Shown here: positions 16,896 through 26,563 of the stretch, piece by piece
Layout of the letters: each line of letters opens with the position of its first letter
Numbering within the stretch: position 1 is the first letter of the stretch
DNA from: Helicobacter sp. MIT 21-1697
GTDB lineage: Bacteria; Campylobacterota; Campylobacteria; Campylobacterales; Helicobacteraceae
Length of the DNA stretch: 64,000 bases
Assembly: GCF_026241255.1 (NCBI RefSeq)
Contig: NZ_JAPHNC010000006.1
Span: 52,669-116,668, forward strand
Direction of reading: 5' to 3'
The notes under the pieces: generated by a model
The model's input: the letters and a program-made list of their open reading frames with translations, nothing else
What the model was told of the DNA's origin: nothing
The model's database searches: none
Program-made: the position numbers and the translations under genes

Positions 16896-17080
16896 TGCTT
16901 CTCCTTAATCACCCTTAAAATTTCTAATACATCGTAATTATGATTCTTGCTTAAAATGCTAAAAATTTTAAAACATTCAAGCAAAAATGACTTATGTCTA
17001 GTATCTAATGACAAAATTCCATATTCTTTGGTTTCTGCTACTTTGCCTAAAAGTGGTGGTATAAATTTTACTTTTTCCAC
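16892..17080 (-). CDS. Small protein between HNH gene and guaA, uncertain
   Basis: A 62-codon frame starting at GTG 17080 inside the end of the HNH endonuclease gene and ending TGA in the ATGA that starts guaA. The tight overlaps at both ends would make a coupled operon. However, the start is GTG with no clear ribosome site and no family was recognised. The sequence ([17 protein letters not shown], later a Leu/Ile-rich helix) looks protein-like. Could be an RM accessory relic or a leader for guaA translation. Confidence 0.4.
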   Translation of the reverse strand: MEKVKFIPPLLGKVAETKEYGILSLDTRHKSFLLECFKIFSILSKNHNYDVLEILRVIKEKQ

Positions 17081-17661
17081 ACAATATGCCCATTGATATT
17101 ATGTTTCTCATAAACTTTTAACACCTCTTCTAAAAATTCTATAAGTTCTGTTTGATTAGATTCTTTGGCACTTTCTAGCATTTGGATAAACATTTTCTTT
17201 CCTGTTTCGGTTTGTTTTAGATTCTTTTTCAAGAAATTGTGCCTTGAGCATAGCGTTTGCCCATTTTCTAAAGTCGCTTTCCCTCCCAAATCTTTTGGCT
17301 TAATATGGTCAATATGTAGCTCAACGCCCTCTCTTTTCCCCATACCGCAGATGACACATTTATAATTATCTCGCTCTAAAATTTGTTTTTTAAGGCTTGT
17401 GCTAAAATCCTCCAAATCCTCTCTTAAATTCACAAAATCAGGGTCATAACGATAAATTCCTTTTGAAATTTTTTGTAAATATCCTTTTTGATGTAAGTTT
17501 CTAATCCCCCTATCAGGGTCTCTAAAGACTTTTCCTGTGCGCATTTGCCACTGCTTTACCACCCAATCCACAACTTCAGGGTGAGCAATATCTCTCTTTG
17601 GATTTGCCTTAAAAAATTCCATTATCAAATCAAGCTGACTGCCCTGCTTTTCATCACTCAT
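17068..17661 (-). CDS. HNH restriction endonuclease
   Basis: A 197-residue protein. The N-terminal half is a winged-helix DNA-recognition region (ending ISKGIYRYDPDF). The C-terminal half is an HNH nuclease: RDNYKCVICGMG, ELHIDHIKPKDLGGKATLENGQ, LCSRHNFLKKN, with two Cys-containing zinc half-sites and the catalytic DH pair. ATG 17661 overlaps the stop of the methyltransferase gene by eight bases, so this is a compact Type II RM pair with methylase first. The recognition sequence is not readable from the protein. Confidence 0.88.
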   Translation of the reverse strand: MSDEKQGSQLDLIMEFFKANPKRDIAHPEVVDWVVKQWQMRTGKVFRDPDRGIRNLHQKGYLQKISKGIYRYDPDFVNLREDLEDFSTSLKKQILERDNYKCVICGMGKREGVELHIDHIKPKDLGGKATLENGQTLCSRHNFLKKNLKQTETGKKMFIQMLESAKESNQTELIEFLEEVLKVYEKHNINGHIVWKK

Positions 17662-18478
17662 CAAACAACCCCTTCTCTTTTTTAATTACTTCTAAAAAGC
17701 GGTTTTTTGCTAGTTCGCAATAGGTAGAATCTAGTTCAATACCTACAAACTGACGCTTATTAAGATAAGATTCTATCATTGTTGTGCCACTTCCGCTAAA
17801 AGGGTCGCATACTACATCACCCACAAAAGAAAAAAGCTTAATGCAACGTCTAGGTAACTCTCTAGGAAAAGGTGCGGGGTGTCCAATACGCTTTTTAGAT
17901 TCTCCATTGAATGTCCATAGCCCATTTGTCCAATCCATAAACTCTTGCTTTTGTATGTCGCTTTGTCCTTTGTGCTTTTTCTTCCATTCGCCCTTATATA
18001 GCACAAGGATAAGTTCCACAGGAGCAATCACATAAGGCGCAGAGGCACTAAGCCAACTCCCCCACGCAGTGCGCCTTGAAATATTCCCCTCATTCCAAAT
18101 GATTGTGCTATGATATTTCCAACCTACCTTTTTGGCAATTTGTGTTAAATCTGCCCCTACACTTTGCTGCCCACCTTTGTTTTTATCCAAAGGAATATTT
18201 AAACAGAATCTTGCTTCCTCTTTCGCCCAAAAATAGCAGTTTTTTAACCAAATTTTGCAAAACTCTAAGTATTCTTTATAATCATTAGAATCTGCGTTAG
18301 AGTTGTATTCTATGCCCACATTATAAGGTGGAGAAGTGATGATTAAATCAAGGGTTTTGGGTTTTAAAAGTTTTTTATGCAAAATAGAATCTTGGTATAA
18401 TATGATGTTGTTGTAGTCAAATGCAATACTATTTGCCTTTTGATTATTGATAGGCATATTATTAGCACTTATTGTCAT
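17654..18478 (-). CDS. Site-specific DNA amino-methyltransferase (N4-cytosine or N6-adenine)
   Basis: A 274-residue beta-class methyltransferase: motif IV is IITSPPYNVGIEYNS near residue 50 and motif I is DPFSGSGTTMIESYLNKRQF near 225, with the SAM-binding FVGIELD at the end. SPPY is commoner in N4-cytosine enzymes but also occurs in adenine enzymes, so the base is open. An AGGGAGTTAG ribosome site precedes ATG 18478. It is coupled to the HNH endonuclease downstream and should protect its sites. Confidence 0.88.
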   Translation of the reverse strand: MTISANNMPINNQKANSIAFDYNNIILYQDSILHKKLLKPKTLDLIITSPPYNVGIEYNSNADSNDYKEYLEFCKIWLKNCYFWAKEEARFCLNIPLDKNKGGQQSVGADLTQIAKKVGWKYHSTIIWNEGNISRRTAWGSWLSASAPYVIAPVELILVLYKGEWKKKHKGQSDIQKQEFMDWTNGLWTFNGESKKRIGHPAPFPRELPRRCIKLFSFVGDVVCDPFSGSGTTMIESYLNKRQFVGIELDSTYCELAKNRFLEVIKKEKGLFDE

Positions 18479-18559
18479 CTAACTCCCTTGTTTTTGATAA
18501 GAGAAGTTTTAATTTGTGCTTGTAGCACTTTCTTCTCTTAATTATTTTCTTTATTTGAC

Positions 18560-18793
18560 CTAGCTTTTATCTATGCAAAATAGAATAGATTGAAGTATGT
18601 TTTCAAAACCACCCTCATCATATTTATTATATCTTCTCATTTTTTCCAAATCATCATCATTGTAATTTAAAGTTTGCGAATCCTGATCATATTGTCCTTG
18701 CAATTTTCGTAGCAATTCTTGATAACCGCCATTCCCATTTACAGGTTTAGATAAATAACTTATTGCTTTTTGATTAAGCTTAACACTATACAT
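18560..18793 (-). CDS. Conserved-looking small protein, unknown
   Basis: A 77-residue soluble protein starting at ATG 18793 after a strong AAAAGGAGTTATTT site. It has an N-terminal VKLNQKAISYLSKPV helix and an acidic C-terminal half (DDDLEKMRRYNKYDEGGF). It sits alone between two methyltransferase genes. Size and charge recall antitoxins or small restriction-associated controllers, but no helix-turn-helix was identified and no toxin partner is beside it, so no function is given. Confidence 0.6.
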   Translation of the reverse strand: MYSVKLNQKAISYLSKPVNGNGGYQELLRKLQGQYDQDSQTLNYNDDDLEKMRRYNKYDEGGFENILQSILFCIDKS

Positions 18794-18881
18794 AAATAAC
18801 TCCTTTTATTATACTATTATTAGAATTAGCATTTTAACATTTTATATTTAACTTACACAAATTCTGCCTTTTTCCAACCTC

Positions 18882-20006
18882 TCAATCCGCATAATGCTCC
18901 CCTAACAAATCTTTGAAATACTGCATTATATTCTCACTTAGAATCTTGCTTTCACTTGCTTGAATAAAATCAGATTCTAAAGCCCTAAAAGCCTCATAGT
19001 CAATCATCACATCGCAATTTCCAAAATAATAGGGAATGTGTTTGATGATTTGCTTAAACACATCAACATAGCAATAAAGGCTATATTTTTCGCGCGTAAC
19101 ATACACTGCATTCGTGCAATCTTTGGTAATAAAAGTCTTTGAACGGCGTAGGGCATTTATATCTCGTAGCGTGTAAAACATCGCCACTTTGTGTCCTGAA
19201 TCCACACGATTTTTATTTGGATATTTATCAATATATTTAGTGATAAAGTCAAAACTTTTAAGCCTAAATTCCTTGCCCTCACAAGTTTTAAAAGAAAAAT
19301 CACAAATAAAATCATAATCCATTCCTTGATTGTCTCTTTTATACAAGGCAATGAGGATAGGAAAAAATCCCAGCGATTTAGGGCAAAAGATTTGTGAGCT
19401 AATGATGAGAGAATCTGTCAAGCGGTAGTTTTGAGCGAAGTTTTTTAAAGATTTGAAATTTGATTCCTTAATCACATAAGAAAGCGGGTGAAGCACACAG
19501 ATATAATCCGCCTTTAATGTATCAAAGGAGCGCAAAAAGCTAATGCCTATATCACGCGCCTTGAGTGTGGAATCTATTTCAAAAAAATCACTATTTTTAA
19601 GGTGGTGTTGCACAATAGAGGTTTTATCATTATAAGGTGGATTGCCTATAATAACGAGTTTAGAAGATTCTAAAATATTAAATTTTTCTCTTGAAACATT
19701 CTGTAATGAGTTTGTATGGAGGAATAAAGGTGCAATAGCACAATCTTTAAAGTTTTTTTGTGCCTGTTGTAAGGCTTGTTTATCAATATCTGCACCGATA
19801 ATTTGTGTAAATTGTGTGCTTTGGAATCTTTGTGGAATCTCCAAAAAACTCCCATACCCACACGAACTATCAAGCAAAACATAATCTTTGCTTTGTGGCA
19901 GGGAATCCAAAAGCATTTGATACACAAGGCACACGATAGAATCGGGCGTGTAAAAACTCCCTTGAAAAATGGTTTGGATTCTATCCAAGTGCGCTTGAAT
20001 GCTCAA
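18882..20006 (-). CDS. Eco57I/TaqI-type N6-adenine DNA methyltransferase
   Basis: A 374-residue gamma-class methyltransferase: motif I LLDSSCGYGSFLEI near residue 44, acidic loop IIGADIDKQAL near 69, and motif IV VIIGNPPYNDKTS near 113. The rest is a target-recognition region with hydrophobic and aromatic patches. N6-adenine methylation is expected from NPPY. No nuclease gene is immediately adjacent, so it may be an orphan or act as a bifunctional relic; at 374 residues it lacks a fused nuclease. It closes the RM-rich segment of the window. Confidence 0.82.
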   Translation of the reverse strand: MSIQAHLDRIQTIFQGSFYTPDSIVCLVYQMLLDSLPQSKDYVLLDSSCGYGSFLEIPQRFQSTQFTQIIGADIDKQALQQAQKNFKDCAIAPLFLHTNSLQNVSREKFNILESSKLVIIGNPPYNDKTSIVQHHLKNSDFFEIDSTLKARDIGISFLRSFDTLKADYICVLHPLSYVIKESNFKSLKNFAQNYRLTDSLIISSQIFCPKSLGFFPILIALYKRDNQGMDYDFICDFSFKTCEGKEFRLKSFDFITKYIDKYPNKNRVDSGHKVAMFYTLRDINALRRSKTFITKDCTNAVYVTREKYSLYCYVDVFKQIIKHIPYYFGNCDVMIDYEAFRALESDFIQASESKILSENIMQYFKDLLGEHYAD

Positions 20007-20227
20007 TTTGCTTCCCTTATGTGTGTTTTAATCTCTAGTGCAATCTTAACCAAAACTCGCTTTAAGAAACATTGGAAAATAGAGCATAGAGCTAAAGCCT
20101 CCAAATATAGAGTGCGAGAATCTTGTGTAAAAACATTGCGGATTTAAGAAATCAAATTTTGCACAACAGAATATAAAGCAAAGCCACACAAAAAACGCAA
20201 AAAGATTGTAGAAATGTCGCTTTATTC

Positions 20228-20812
20228 TCATTTAAACTTTTTCATCTGCTCTATTGTTAGCGTATCTAGCCTATCATTGCGATTTTGCAAATCCTGCACG
20301 ATTTGCTCCCAATCCTCTTGTTTAAGATTTTGTCCAAATTTCGCTTTGGCACTTAAAGATTCCACAAAGATTTTCCCTACAAATACACCCTTTTCTTTGC
20401 CGATAAATTGCCCACTCTCCATATCCATTGTTTGATTATTTGGTTCATACTTTTGCACAAGGCGCGTTAAAATATGTTTTTTCTCCTCTAAATCCTCCAC
20501 GACACAAAATTGCCCCTCTACAAAGACAGAAAAGAAAAATTGCGTGGGAATCATCGTGTGATGCAAAAAGTGTGAGGGGATATAGGAATAAGGCTTTGCC
20601 GCACTAAAGGCGACTTTGGGATTGTGTTTTAAAAGTTCATATTTGCGCCCAGCCTTTGCCCCGTGCAGATAAATTTTAGAATCCTCATAGCAAAAGCTAA
20701 GCGGCACAGCATAAGGGATACTATCAGGTATCACAAGCGTGCCAAAGATGATTTGGTTTAAAAACTTGCCGATTATTTGGGTGTCTTTAAAGTCAAAATC
20801 TTTGCGCCGCAT
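20228..20812 (-). CDS. Pyridoxamine 5'-phosphate oxidase-like flavin-binding protein
   Basis: A 194-residue split-barrel flavoprotein of the NimA/PNPOx-like group: MRRKDFDF at the start, the strand region GTLVIPDSIPYAVPLSFCYE, then KIYLHGAKAGRKYELLKHNPKVAFSA, which is characteristic of the FMN-binding family. Members reduce nitro compounds or quinones, or bind haem or flavin; the substrate here is unknown. It lies downstream of the hxlR-type regulator gene on the same strand, 87 bases apart, and may be its target. Confidence 0.82.
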   Translation of the reverse strand: MRRKDFDFKDTQIIGKFLNQIIFGTLVIPDSIPYAVPLSFCYEDSKIYLHGAKAGRKYELLKHNPKVAFSAAKPYSYIPSHFLHHTMIPTQFFFSVFVEGQFCVVEDLEEKKHILTRLVQKYEPNNQTMDMESGQFIGKEKGVFVGKIFVESLSAKAKFGQNLKQEDWEQIVQDLQNRNDRLDTLTIEQMKKFK

Positions 20813-20899
20813 TGCTTTTCCTTAAGAGGTCTTTGAGTTTTTAAATTCTAACATAATTTTTGTTTTGGCACAAACAGCATTGTCTAAACACATACTCTC

Positions 20900-21232
20900 T
20901 TAATGCCCTCTCTTATAATCCTCTCCCCAAGATTCTAAAGCCTCCAATATAGAATCTAAACTCTGCCCAAGTGGAGTGAGGCTGTATTCCACGCGTGGAG
21001 GCACTTGTGCATAGACTTTTCTTTTGAGCAACTTTGCTTCCTCTAATTCGCGCAAGTTTTGGGTTAAAACCTTTTGCGAAATACTCTGATTTCTTGTCGC
21101 ACCCACAGATGTTTTCAGCTCACCAAATCGCTTTGTGCCATCTAGTAAATCACGGATAATGATGATTTTCCATTTGTTACCAATGAGATTGAGTGTCGTC
21201 TCAATCGGACAAGCTGAAATATATGCGTTCAT
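20900..21232 (-). CDS. HxlR-family transcriptional regulator
   Basis: A 110-residue winged-helix protein with the HxlR pattern: CPIETTLNLIGNKWKIIII near the N-terminus with the conserved Cys8, then SQKVLTQNLRELEEAKLLKR for the recognition helix, and RVEYSLTPLGQSL for the wing. Members commonly sense redox, aldehydes or quinones through that Cys. It is divergent from the dinB-like gene across a 187-base spacer and upstream of the flavin-binding protein gene. It probably regulates one or both neighbours. Confidence 0.9.
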   Translation of the reverse strand: MNAYISACPIETTLNLIGNKWKIIIIRDLLDGTKRFGELKTSVGATRNQSISQKVLTQNLRELEEAKLLKRKVYAQVPPRVEYSLTPLGQSLDSILEALESWGEDYKRGH

Positions 21233-21419
21233 TTTGCACCTCTTTTCTCTCTAAATTTCAATGCAAGATTCTAAATTTTCAAAAATTATAGTATAACTAA
21301 ATCCCAAAATTACATAATAGTATCAAAATAGATATTATATATTAAAAAAGTGCTTACTTGATTATAAATACTAAGTTTTATAAAATACCAAAGTAAATTT
21401 AATACCTAAAGGAGAGAAA

Positions 21420-21935
21420 ATGAAAAAGACTTTGTTGCTTCAGGCGCAATACAATGAGTTTGCAAATACAAATATGTTTGCCACCTTTAAGAAATGCCCA
21501 AAGGAAGTGTTGTATAAGGATTGTGGGTTGCATTATGGGAGTATAATGCAAACTGCGGAGCATATCCTCTGTGGTGATATTGGCATTGTTTTGGGGCATT
21601 TTGGTGCGTTTGCGTCCAAAAAGTTAGAGAACATAGAGGAGATTTTCGCCTCTGTAACATCTGAACATAAATTGCAAAGCACAATTTATGAGGATATGGT
21701 AGCATTTGAGGCATTGCGAAATAAAGTAGATAGCAAAATTATTGCGCTTATAGAATCCATTGAGGATTTTGAAAGCATTGCCACGCTTAGCTTTCCGAAT
21801 GTGGAGTTTCAAAAATCTCGTGGATTCTTTATCCTTGCACTCTTAAACCACGCGACACATCATCGCGGACAAATCGCTGGTGCGCTAGATATGCTCAAAA
21901 TTGAAAATGATTTTAATGGAATGCTAGGAATGTAG
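21420..21935 (+). CDS. DinB-family putative metal-dependent protein
   Basis: A 171-residue four-helix-bundle protein of the DinB/YfiT type. Candidate metal-binding histidines are in MQTAEHILCGD and NHATHHRGQIAGAL, the family's H-x3-H near the C-terminus. Members are often thiol-dependent S-transferases (bacillithiol or mycothiol) or stress-induced proteins; the role here is not known. A TAAAGGAGAGAAA site precedes ATG 21420. Its divergence from the HxlR gene suggests control by that regulator. Confidence 0.82.
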   Translation: MKKTLLLQAQYNEFANTNMFATFKKCPKEVLYKDCGLHYGSIMQTAEHILCGDIGIVLGHFGAFASKKLENIEEIFASVTSEHKLQSTIYEDMVAFEALRNKVDSKIIALIESIEDFESIATLSFPNVEFQKSRGFFILALLNHATHHRGQIAGALDMLKIENDFNGMLGM

Positions 21936-22128
21936 TAAATTAACCTCAGCTTATTTGCGTATGATACATTTGGATTCTAGCTCAAATAGGCTAATCCGCT
22001 TTTAGGATTTATAATTTTGTAACATTTCTTCATCTTATCATTTTTCTGCAATGATAGAATTAATTTTAATTAAAGATTCAATGCTACGCTCAACTTGATT
22101 GAACAATATTTATATAAAAGGTGGATTG

Positions 22129-23388
22129 ATGAAAGAATTAACAAAAATGCAAAAAATTCGCTCTATCATTGCTGCAAGCAGTGGGAATTTAGTAGAATGG
22201 TTTGATTTTTATATTTATGCTTTTAGCGCTATTTATTTTGCTCACTCTTTTTCGCATTCTGATAATGAAATAGTCCAACAAATCAGTGCTTTTGGTGTGT
22301 TTGCAGCTGGATTTCTTATGCGTCCTATTGGTAGCTGGATTTTTGGTTCTTTGGCAGATAAAGTTGGGCGAAAAAAATCTATGGTAACTTCTGTTATTTT
22401 AATGGCTTTGGGTTCTTTTATTATTGCTGCTTTGCCAAGTAAGGAGAGTGTGGGCGATGTTGCTATTTTTTTACTTCTTGTGGCAAGACTCATTCAGGGT
22501 TTAAGTGTAGGAGGTGAGTATGGCATTGCCGCGACTTATTTGTCAGAGCTTGCAAGCAAGGGTAAAAGAGGATTCTATTCGTCTTTTCAATATGTAACTC
22601 TTATCGGGGGACAACTTTTGGCTGTGGCAAGCATTAGCATAATGCTTTTATTTTTTAGCGAAGAGGAAATGAAAGATTATGCTTGGCGGATTCTTTTTGT
22701 TGTTGGTGGAATTTTGGCGTTAGGTTCTTTGTTTGTTCGTAATATTATGAATGAAAGTGCAACTAAACTCCACGAACATAGTGATAGAGGAACACTAAAA
22801 ACACTTTTGTCTTTCTCTTGGAAGCCTTTTTTGCTTGTTGTTGGCATTACAGCAGGTGGTTCATTGGCTTTCTACACTATAACAACCTATACAAAAACTT
22901 TTATTATGAATGCACACTTAATAGATAATACTTTATCAAACAATATATATCTCATAGCTCTATTTGTTTTAATGATAATTCAGCCTTTGTTTGGCTTACT
23001 GGGTGATAAAATTGGACACAAAAATTCCATACTTATTTTTTCGGTATTAGGATTTTTGGGAATTTATCCTATTTTTGCAGCCTTAAAAGTAAGTGCGAAT
23101 CCTTATGTTGTTTTGACTTTAGTTCTAGCCTTGTTTGTTATATTGAGTTTTTATACTTCAGTAGCAGGGATTTTCAAAGCAAAACTTTTCCCTGAACATA
23201 TAAGAGCACTTGGAACAGGACTTGGATATGCAATACCTAATGCGATTTTTGGTGGTTCTGCACCTTTTGTGGCTCTTTGGTTTAAAAATGCTGGGTGTGA
23301 AAATGGCTTTTTTATTTATGTCGCCATATTAATGGTTGTAGTGCTTTTGATTGCATTTTGTTTGCCCAAACAATCAGAGCTTGAGTAA
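22129..23388 (+). CDS. MFS permease of the metabolite:H+ symporter (KgtP/ProP) group
   Basis: A 419-residue, 12-helix transporter. The N-terminus ASSGNLVEWFDFYIYAF, motif A GSLADKVGRKKSM, and RLIQGLSVGGEYGIAATYLSE are diagnostic of the MHS family that imports dicarboxylates, alpha-ketoglutarate, proline or betaine with protons. The start at ATG 22129 is supported by AAAGGTGG seven bases upstream. It stands alone, 138 bases before the amino-acid ABC operon, and may share its theme of organic-acid and amino-acid uptake. Confidence 0.88.
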   Translation: MKELTKMQKIRSIIAASSGNLVEWFDFYIYAFSAIYFAHSFSHSDNEIVQQISAFGVFAAGFLMRPIGSWIFGSLADKVGRKKSMVTSVILMALGSFIIAALPSKESVGDVAIFLLLVARLIQGLSVGGEYGIAATYLSELASKGKRGFYSSFQYVTLIGGQLLAVASISIMLLFFSEEEMKDYAWRILFVVGGILALGSLFVRNIMNESATKLHEHSDRGTLKTLLSFSWKPFLLVVGITAGGSLAFYTITTYTKTFIMNAHLIDNTLSNNIYLIALFVLMIIQPLFGLLGDKIGHKNSILIFSVLGFLGIYPIFAALKVSANPYVVLTLVLALFVILSFYTSVAGIFKAKLFPEHIRALGTGLGYAIPNAIFGGSAPFVALWFKNAGCENGFFIYVAILMVVVLLIAFCLPKQSELE

Positions 23389-23526
23389 TATAGATTTTAA
23401 AGTGAGCAATTTGTCTAATGAGTAGATTCTACTACTTTTTGTCAATGAGGTATTTATTGTTGTTTGGCATTATTTACATTTTTTATGTTAAAGTCGTTTA
23501 TTGTATATTTTACGCAAGGGTTAAAT

Positions 23527-24255
23527 GTGATTGAATTAAAAAATGTAAATAAATTTTATGGGCAGCACCAAGTGTTAAAAGATATTAATTTAGGTATAAA
23601 AGATGGCGAAAAGCTTGTTATCATTGGACCTAGTGGGAGTGGTAAGAGCACGACTATTCGGTGTATGAATGGGCTTGAAGAGGTGAGCTCTGGTGAAGTC
23701 ATTGTGGAGGGCATTACGCTTAATCACAAAACAAAAACGAAAATTTGTAGAGAATATTGCGCAATGGTATTTCAGCATTTTAATCTCTACCCACATTTAA
23801 ATGTGCTTGAGAATCTCACGCTTGCGCCTATTAAATTACGAGGCAAAAGTAAAAAAGAGGCTCAAGAATTAGCCTATAAATATTTAGAGGTTGTGGGACT
23901 TGTAGATAAGGCAAAGGTTTATCCTGCTACACTAAGTGGAGGGCAGCAGCAGCGCGTAGCGATTGCACGAAGTCTTTGCACCCAAAAGCCCTACATTCTT
24001 TTTGATGAACCTACTTCTGCGCTTGATCCTGAAACGATACAAGAGGTTTTAGATGTTATGCGCGAAATCTCACATCAGAGCAATACGACAATGGTTGTTG
24101 TAACGCACGAGATGGGATTTGCAAGAGAAGTTGCTGATAGAATCATCTTTATGGAAGATGGTGCTATTGTGGAAGAAAGTGTGCCTAAGGAGTTTTTTGC
24201 CTCTCCAAAGACAGAACGAGCAAAAGCTTTTTTAGGAAAAATTTTAAGCCATTAA
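23527..24255 (+). CDS. Polar amino-acid ABC transporter ATP-binding protein
   Basis: A 242-residue ATPase of the GlnQ/PEB1C type with all motifs: Walker A GPSGSGKST near residue 36, Q-loop MVFQHFNLYPH, ABC signature LSGGQQQRVAIARSL near 137, Walker B ILFDEPTSALDPE, and switch His in VVVTHEMGFA. The start is taken as GTG 23527 (MIELKNVNKFYG) with AAGGG upstream; this gives the family length, and the longer upstream reading is hydrophobic non-family sequence. First gene of a four-gene operon. Confidence 0.92.
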   Translation: MIELKNVNKFYGQHQVLKDINLGIKDGEKLVIIGPSGSGKSTTIRCMNGLEEVSSGEVIVEGITLNHKTKTKICREYCAMVFQHFNLYPHLNVLENLTLAPIKLRGKSKKEAQELAYKYLEVVGLVDKAKVYPATLSGGQQQRVAIARSLCTQKPYILFDEPTSALDPETIQEVLDVMREISHQSNTTMVVVTHEMGFAREVADRIIFMEDGAIVEESVPKEFFASPKTERAKAFLGKILSH

Positions 24256-24272
24256 GTTGCATTAAATGATAA

Positions 24273-25064
<792 letters not shown>

Positions 25065-25066
25065 TC

Positions 25067-25816
25067 GTGGATAATGTAGGTTGGGTAGAGAATCTACGCA
25101 CATTTTTAGAAGGTATAGGCTTATATGATGAGGAAAGTTCTAGCCCATTTGCAATGTGGAAGTTTATTGATACCCTTGCGCAAGGCGATGAGTTTCTCTC
25201 TGGCTTTGGCTATACTTTGAGCGTAAGTGTTTTGGCTCTGCTTATATCACTTATATTTGGCACAATCGGCGGAGTTATGGCGACAAGCAAGATAAAGATT
25301 TTGCGTGCTTATACGCGGGTATATGTTGAGATTTTTCAAAATACGCCTTTAGTGATACAGATATTTTTTCTCTATTTTGCTTTGCCTCCGCTTGGAATCC
25401 ACCTTGATGTGTTTAGTGTAGGCGTATTGGGTGTGGGTGCTTATCACGGCGCTTATGTGAGTGAAGTTGTGCGTAGCGGGATACTTGCTGTGCCCAAAGG
25501 ACAATTTGAAGCTTCTGCCTCACAGGGTTTTACTTATGCACAACAAATGCGTTATATTATCTTGCCTCAAACTATTAAAATTATCTTGCCTCCACTTACC
25601 AACCAAGTAGTGAATCTTATCAAGAACACTTCGGTACTTTTAATTGTCGCAGGTGGGGAGATTATGTATGTGGCTGATAACTATGCAGGAGATACGAGCA
25701 ATTATGCGCCGGCATATCTTTTTGCGGCATTTTTGTATTTTATTGTGTGCTATCCTTTGGCTTATTTTGCGAAGTTTTATGAAGATAAACTCAAAATGGC
25801 TCATCTCAAACGATAA
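25067..25816 (+). CDS. Amino-acid ABC transporter permease 1
   Basis: An inner-membrane permease of the HisM/GlnP class. The EAA loop reads VPKGQFEASASQGFTYAQQM followed by ILPQTIKIILPPL. Several transmembrane helices follow a roughly 30-residue soluble N-terminus. The start is GTG 25067 (MDNVGWVENL) three bases after the binding-protein stop; a GTG 15 bases earlier inside that gene is an alternative. Works as heterodimer with the next gene product. Confidence 0.88.
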   Translation: MDNVGWVENLRTFLEGIGLYDEESSSPFAMWKFIDTLAQGDEFLSGFGYTLSVSVLALLISLIFGTIGGVMATSKIKILRAYTRVYVEIFQNTPLVIQIFFLYFALPPLGIHLDVFSVGVLGVGAYHGAYVSEVVRSGILAVPKGQFEASASQGFTYAQQMRYIILPQTIKIILPPLTNQVVNLIKNTSVLLIVAGGEIMYVADNYAGDTSNYAPAYLFAAFLYFIVCYPLAYFAKFYEDKLKMAHLKR

Positions 25817-25824
25817 GGAATAGT

Positions 25825-26484
25825 ATGGGAAATGTATTGAATCAATCAAATCTGCAATTTTTACTTGATGGACTTTATTTAACGCTTATTGTAGCATTGG
25901 CAACTTGTGTTATTTCTATCGTATTTGGCACATTTTTAGCCATTACGCGTAATTATGGCGGTAGGATTATAAGTTCTCTTGCAGCTATTTATATTGAAGT
26001 ATTTAGAAACACACCTTTGCTTTTGTGGATGCTTACTGCGGTTTTTGTTTTGCCGAGTTTTTTTGGACGTGCTGAACCTGCAATATGGGGGACTATCGGC
26101 TTTTCGCTTTATACAAGCTCTGTTATGGCAGAGATTATTCGTGGCGGACTTAATTCTGTGCCCAAAGGACAATTTGAAGCGGCATATTCACAGGGTTTTA
26201 GTCAATTTTTTACACTTTTTTATATTATCTTGCCTCAAACTTTCAGAAAAGTTATCCCTTCTATGCTTTCCCAAATCGTTACGACTTTTAAGGATACTTC
26301 ATTTTTGGCAGGATTACAGATTGCAGAACTTACTTATCAATCTAAAATTATCTTAGCCCAGTTAGCGAGTTTTGAAGAAATACTTGCTATGCTTGGATTA
26401 GTTGCTGGTGTGTATTTTGTGATTTGTTTTAGTCTTTCTGTGCTTGTGCGCTATCTTGATAAGAAAATGGCGTATATTTCATAA
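25825..26484 (+). CDS. Amino-acid ABC transporter permease 2
   Basis: A 219-residue permease with five or so hydrophobic helices and the EAA loop SVPKGQFEAAYSQGFSQFFT followed by ILPQTFRKVIPSML. ATG 25825 has ATAAGGAAT upstream, nine bases after the previous stop. It completes the operon ATPase, binding protein, permease, permease, the order seen in other epsilonproteobacterial polar amino-acid importers. Confidence 0.9.
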   Translation: MGNVLNQSNLQFLLDGLYLTLIVALATCVISIVFGTFLAITRNYGGRIISSLAAIYIEVFRNTPLLLWMLTAVFVLPSFFGRAEPAIWGTIGFSLYTSSVMAEIIRGGLNSVPKGQFEAAYSQGFSQFFTLFYIILPQTFRKVIPSMLSQIVTTFKDTSFLAGLQIAELTYQSKIILAQLASFEEILAMLGLVAGVYFVICFSLSVLVRYLDKKMAYIS

Positions 26485-26563
26485 TAAAGAAAACAATTCA
26501 ATTTTAAGTGAGGAATAGGAGTATTTTAAATATACTTCTATTATTTTTCACAAAGGAGGGTTT

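Noticed and set aside
20046..20231. 61-codon hydrophobic minus-strand frame between the methyltransferase and PNPOx-like genes
   Set aside because: Phe-rich composition expected from AT-rich spacer DNA, no ribosome site, and it overlaps the PNPOx-like 3' end.
23464..23526. Longer N-terminus for the amino-acid ABC ATPase
   Set aside because: The extra 21 residues are hydrophobic and not found in the family; GTG 23527 has AAGGG and gives the standard length.
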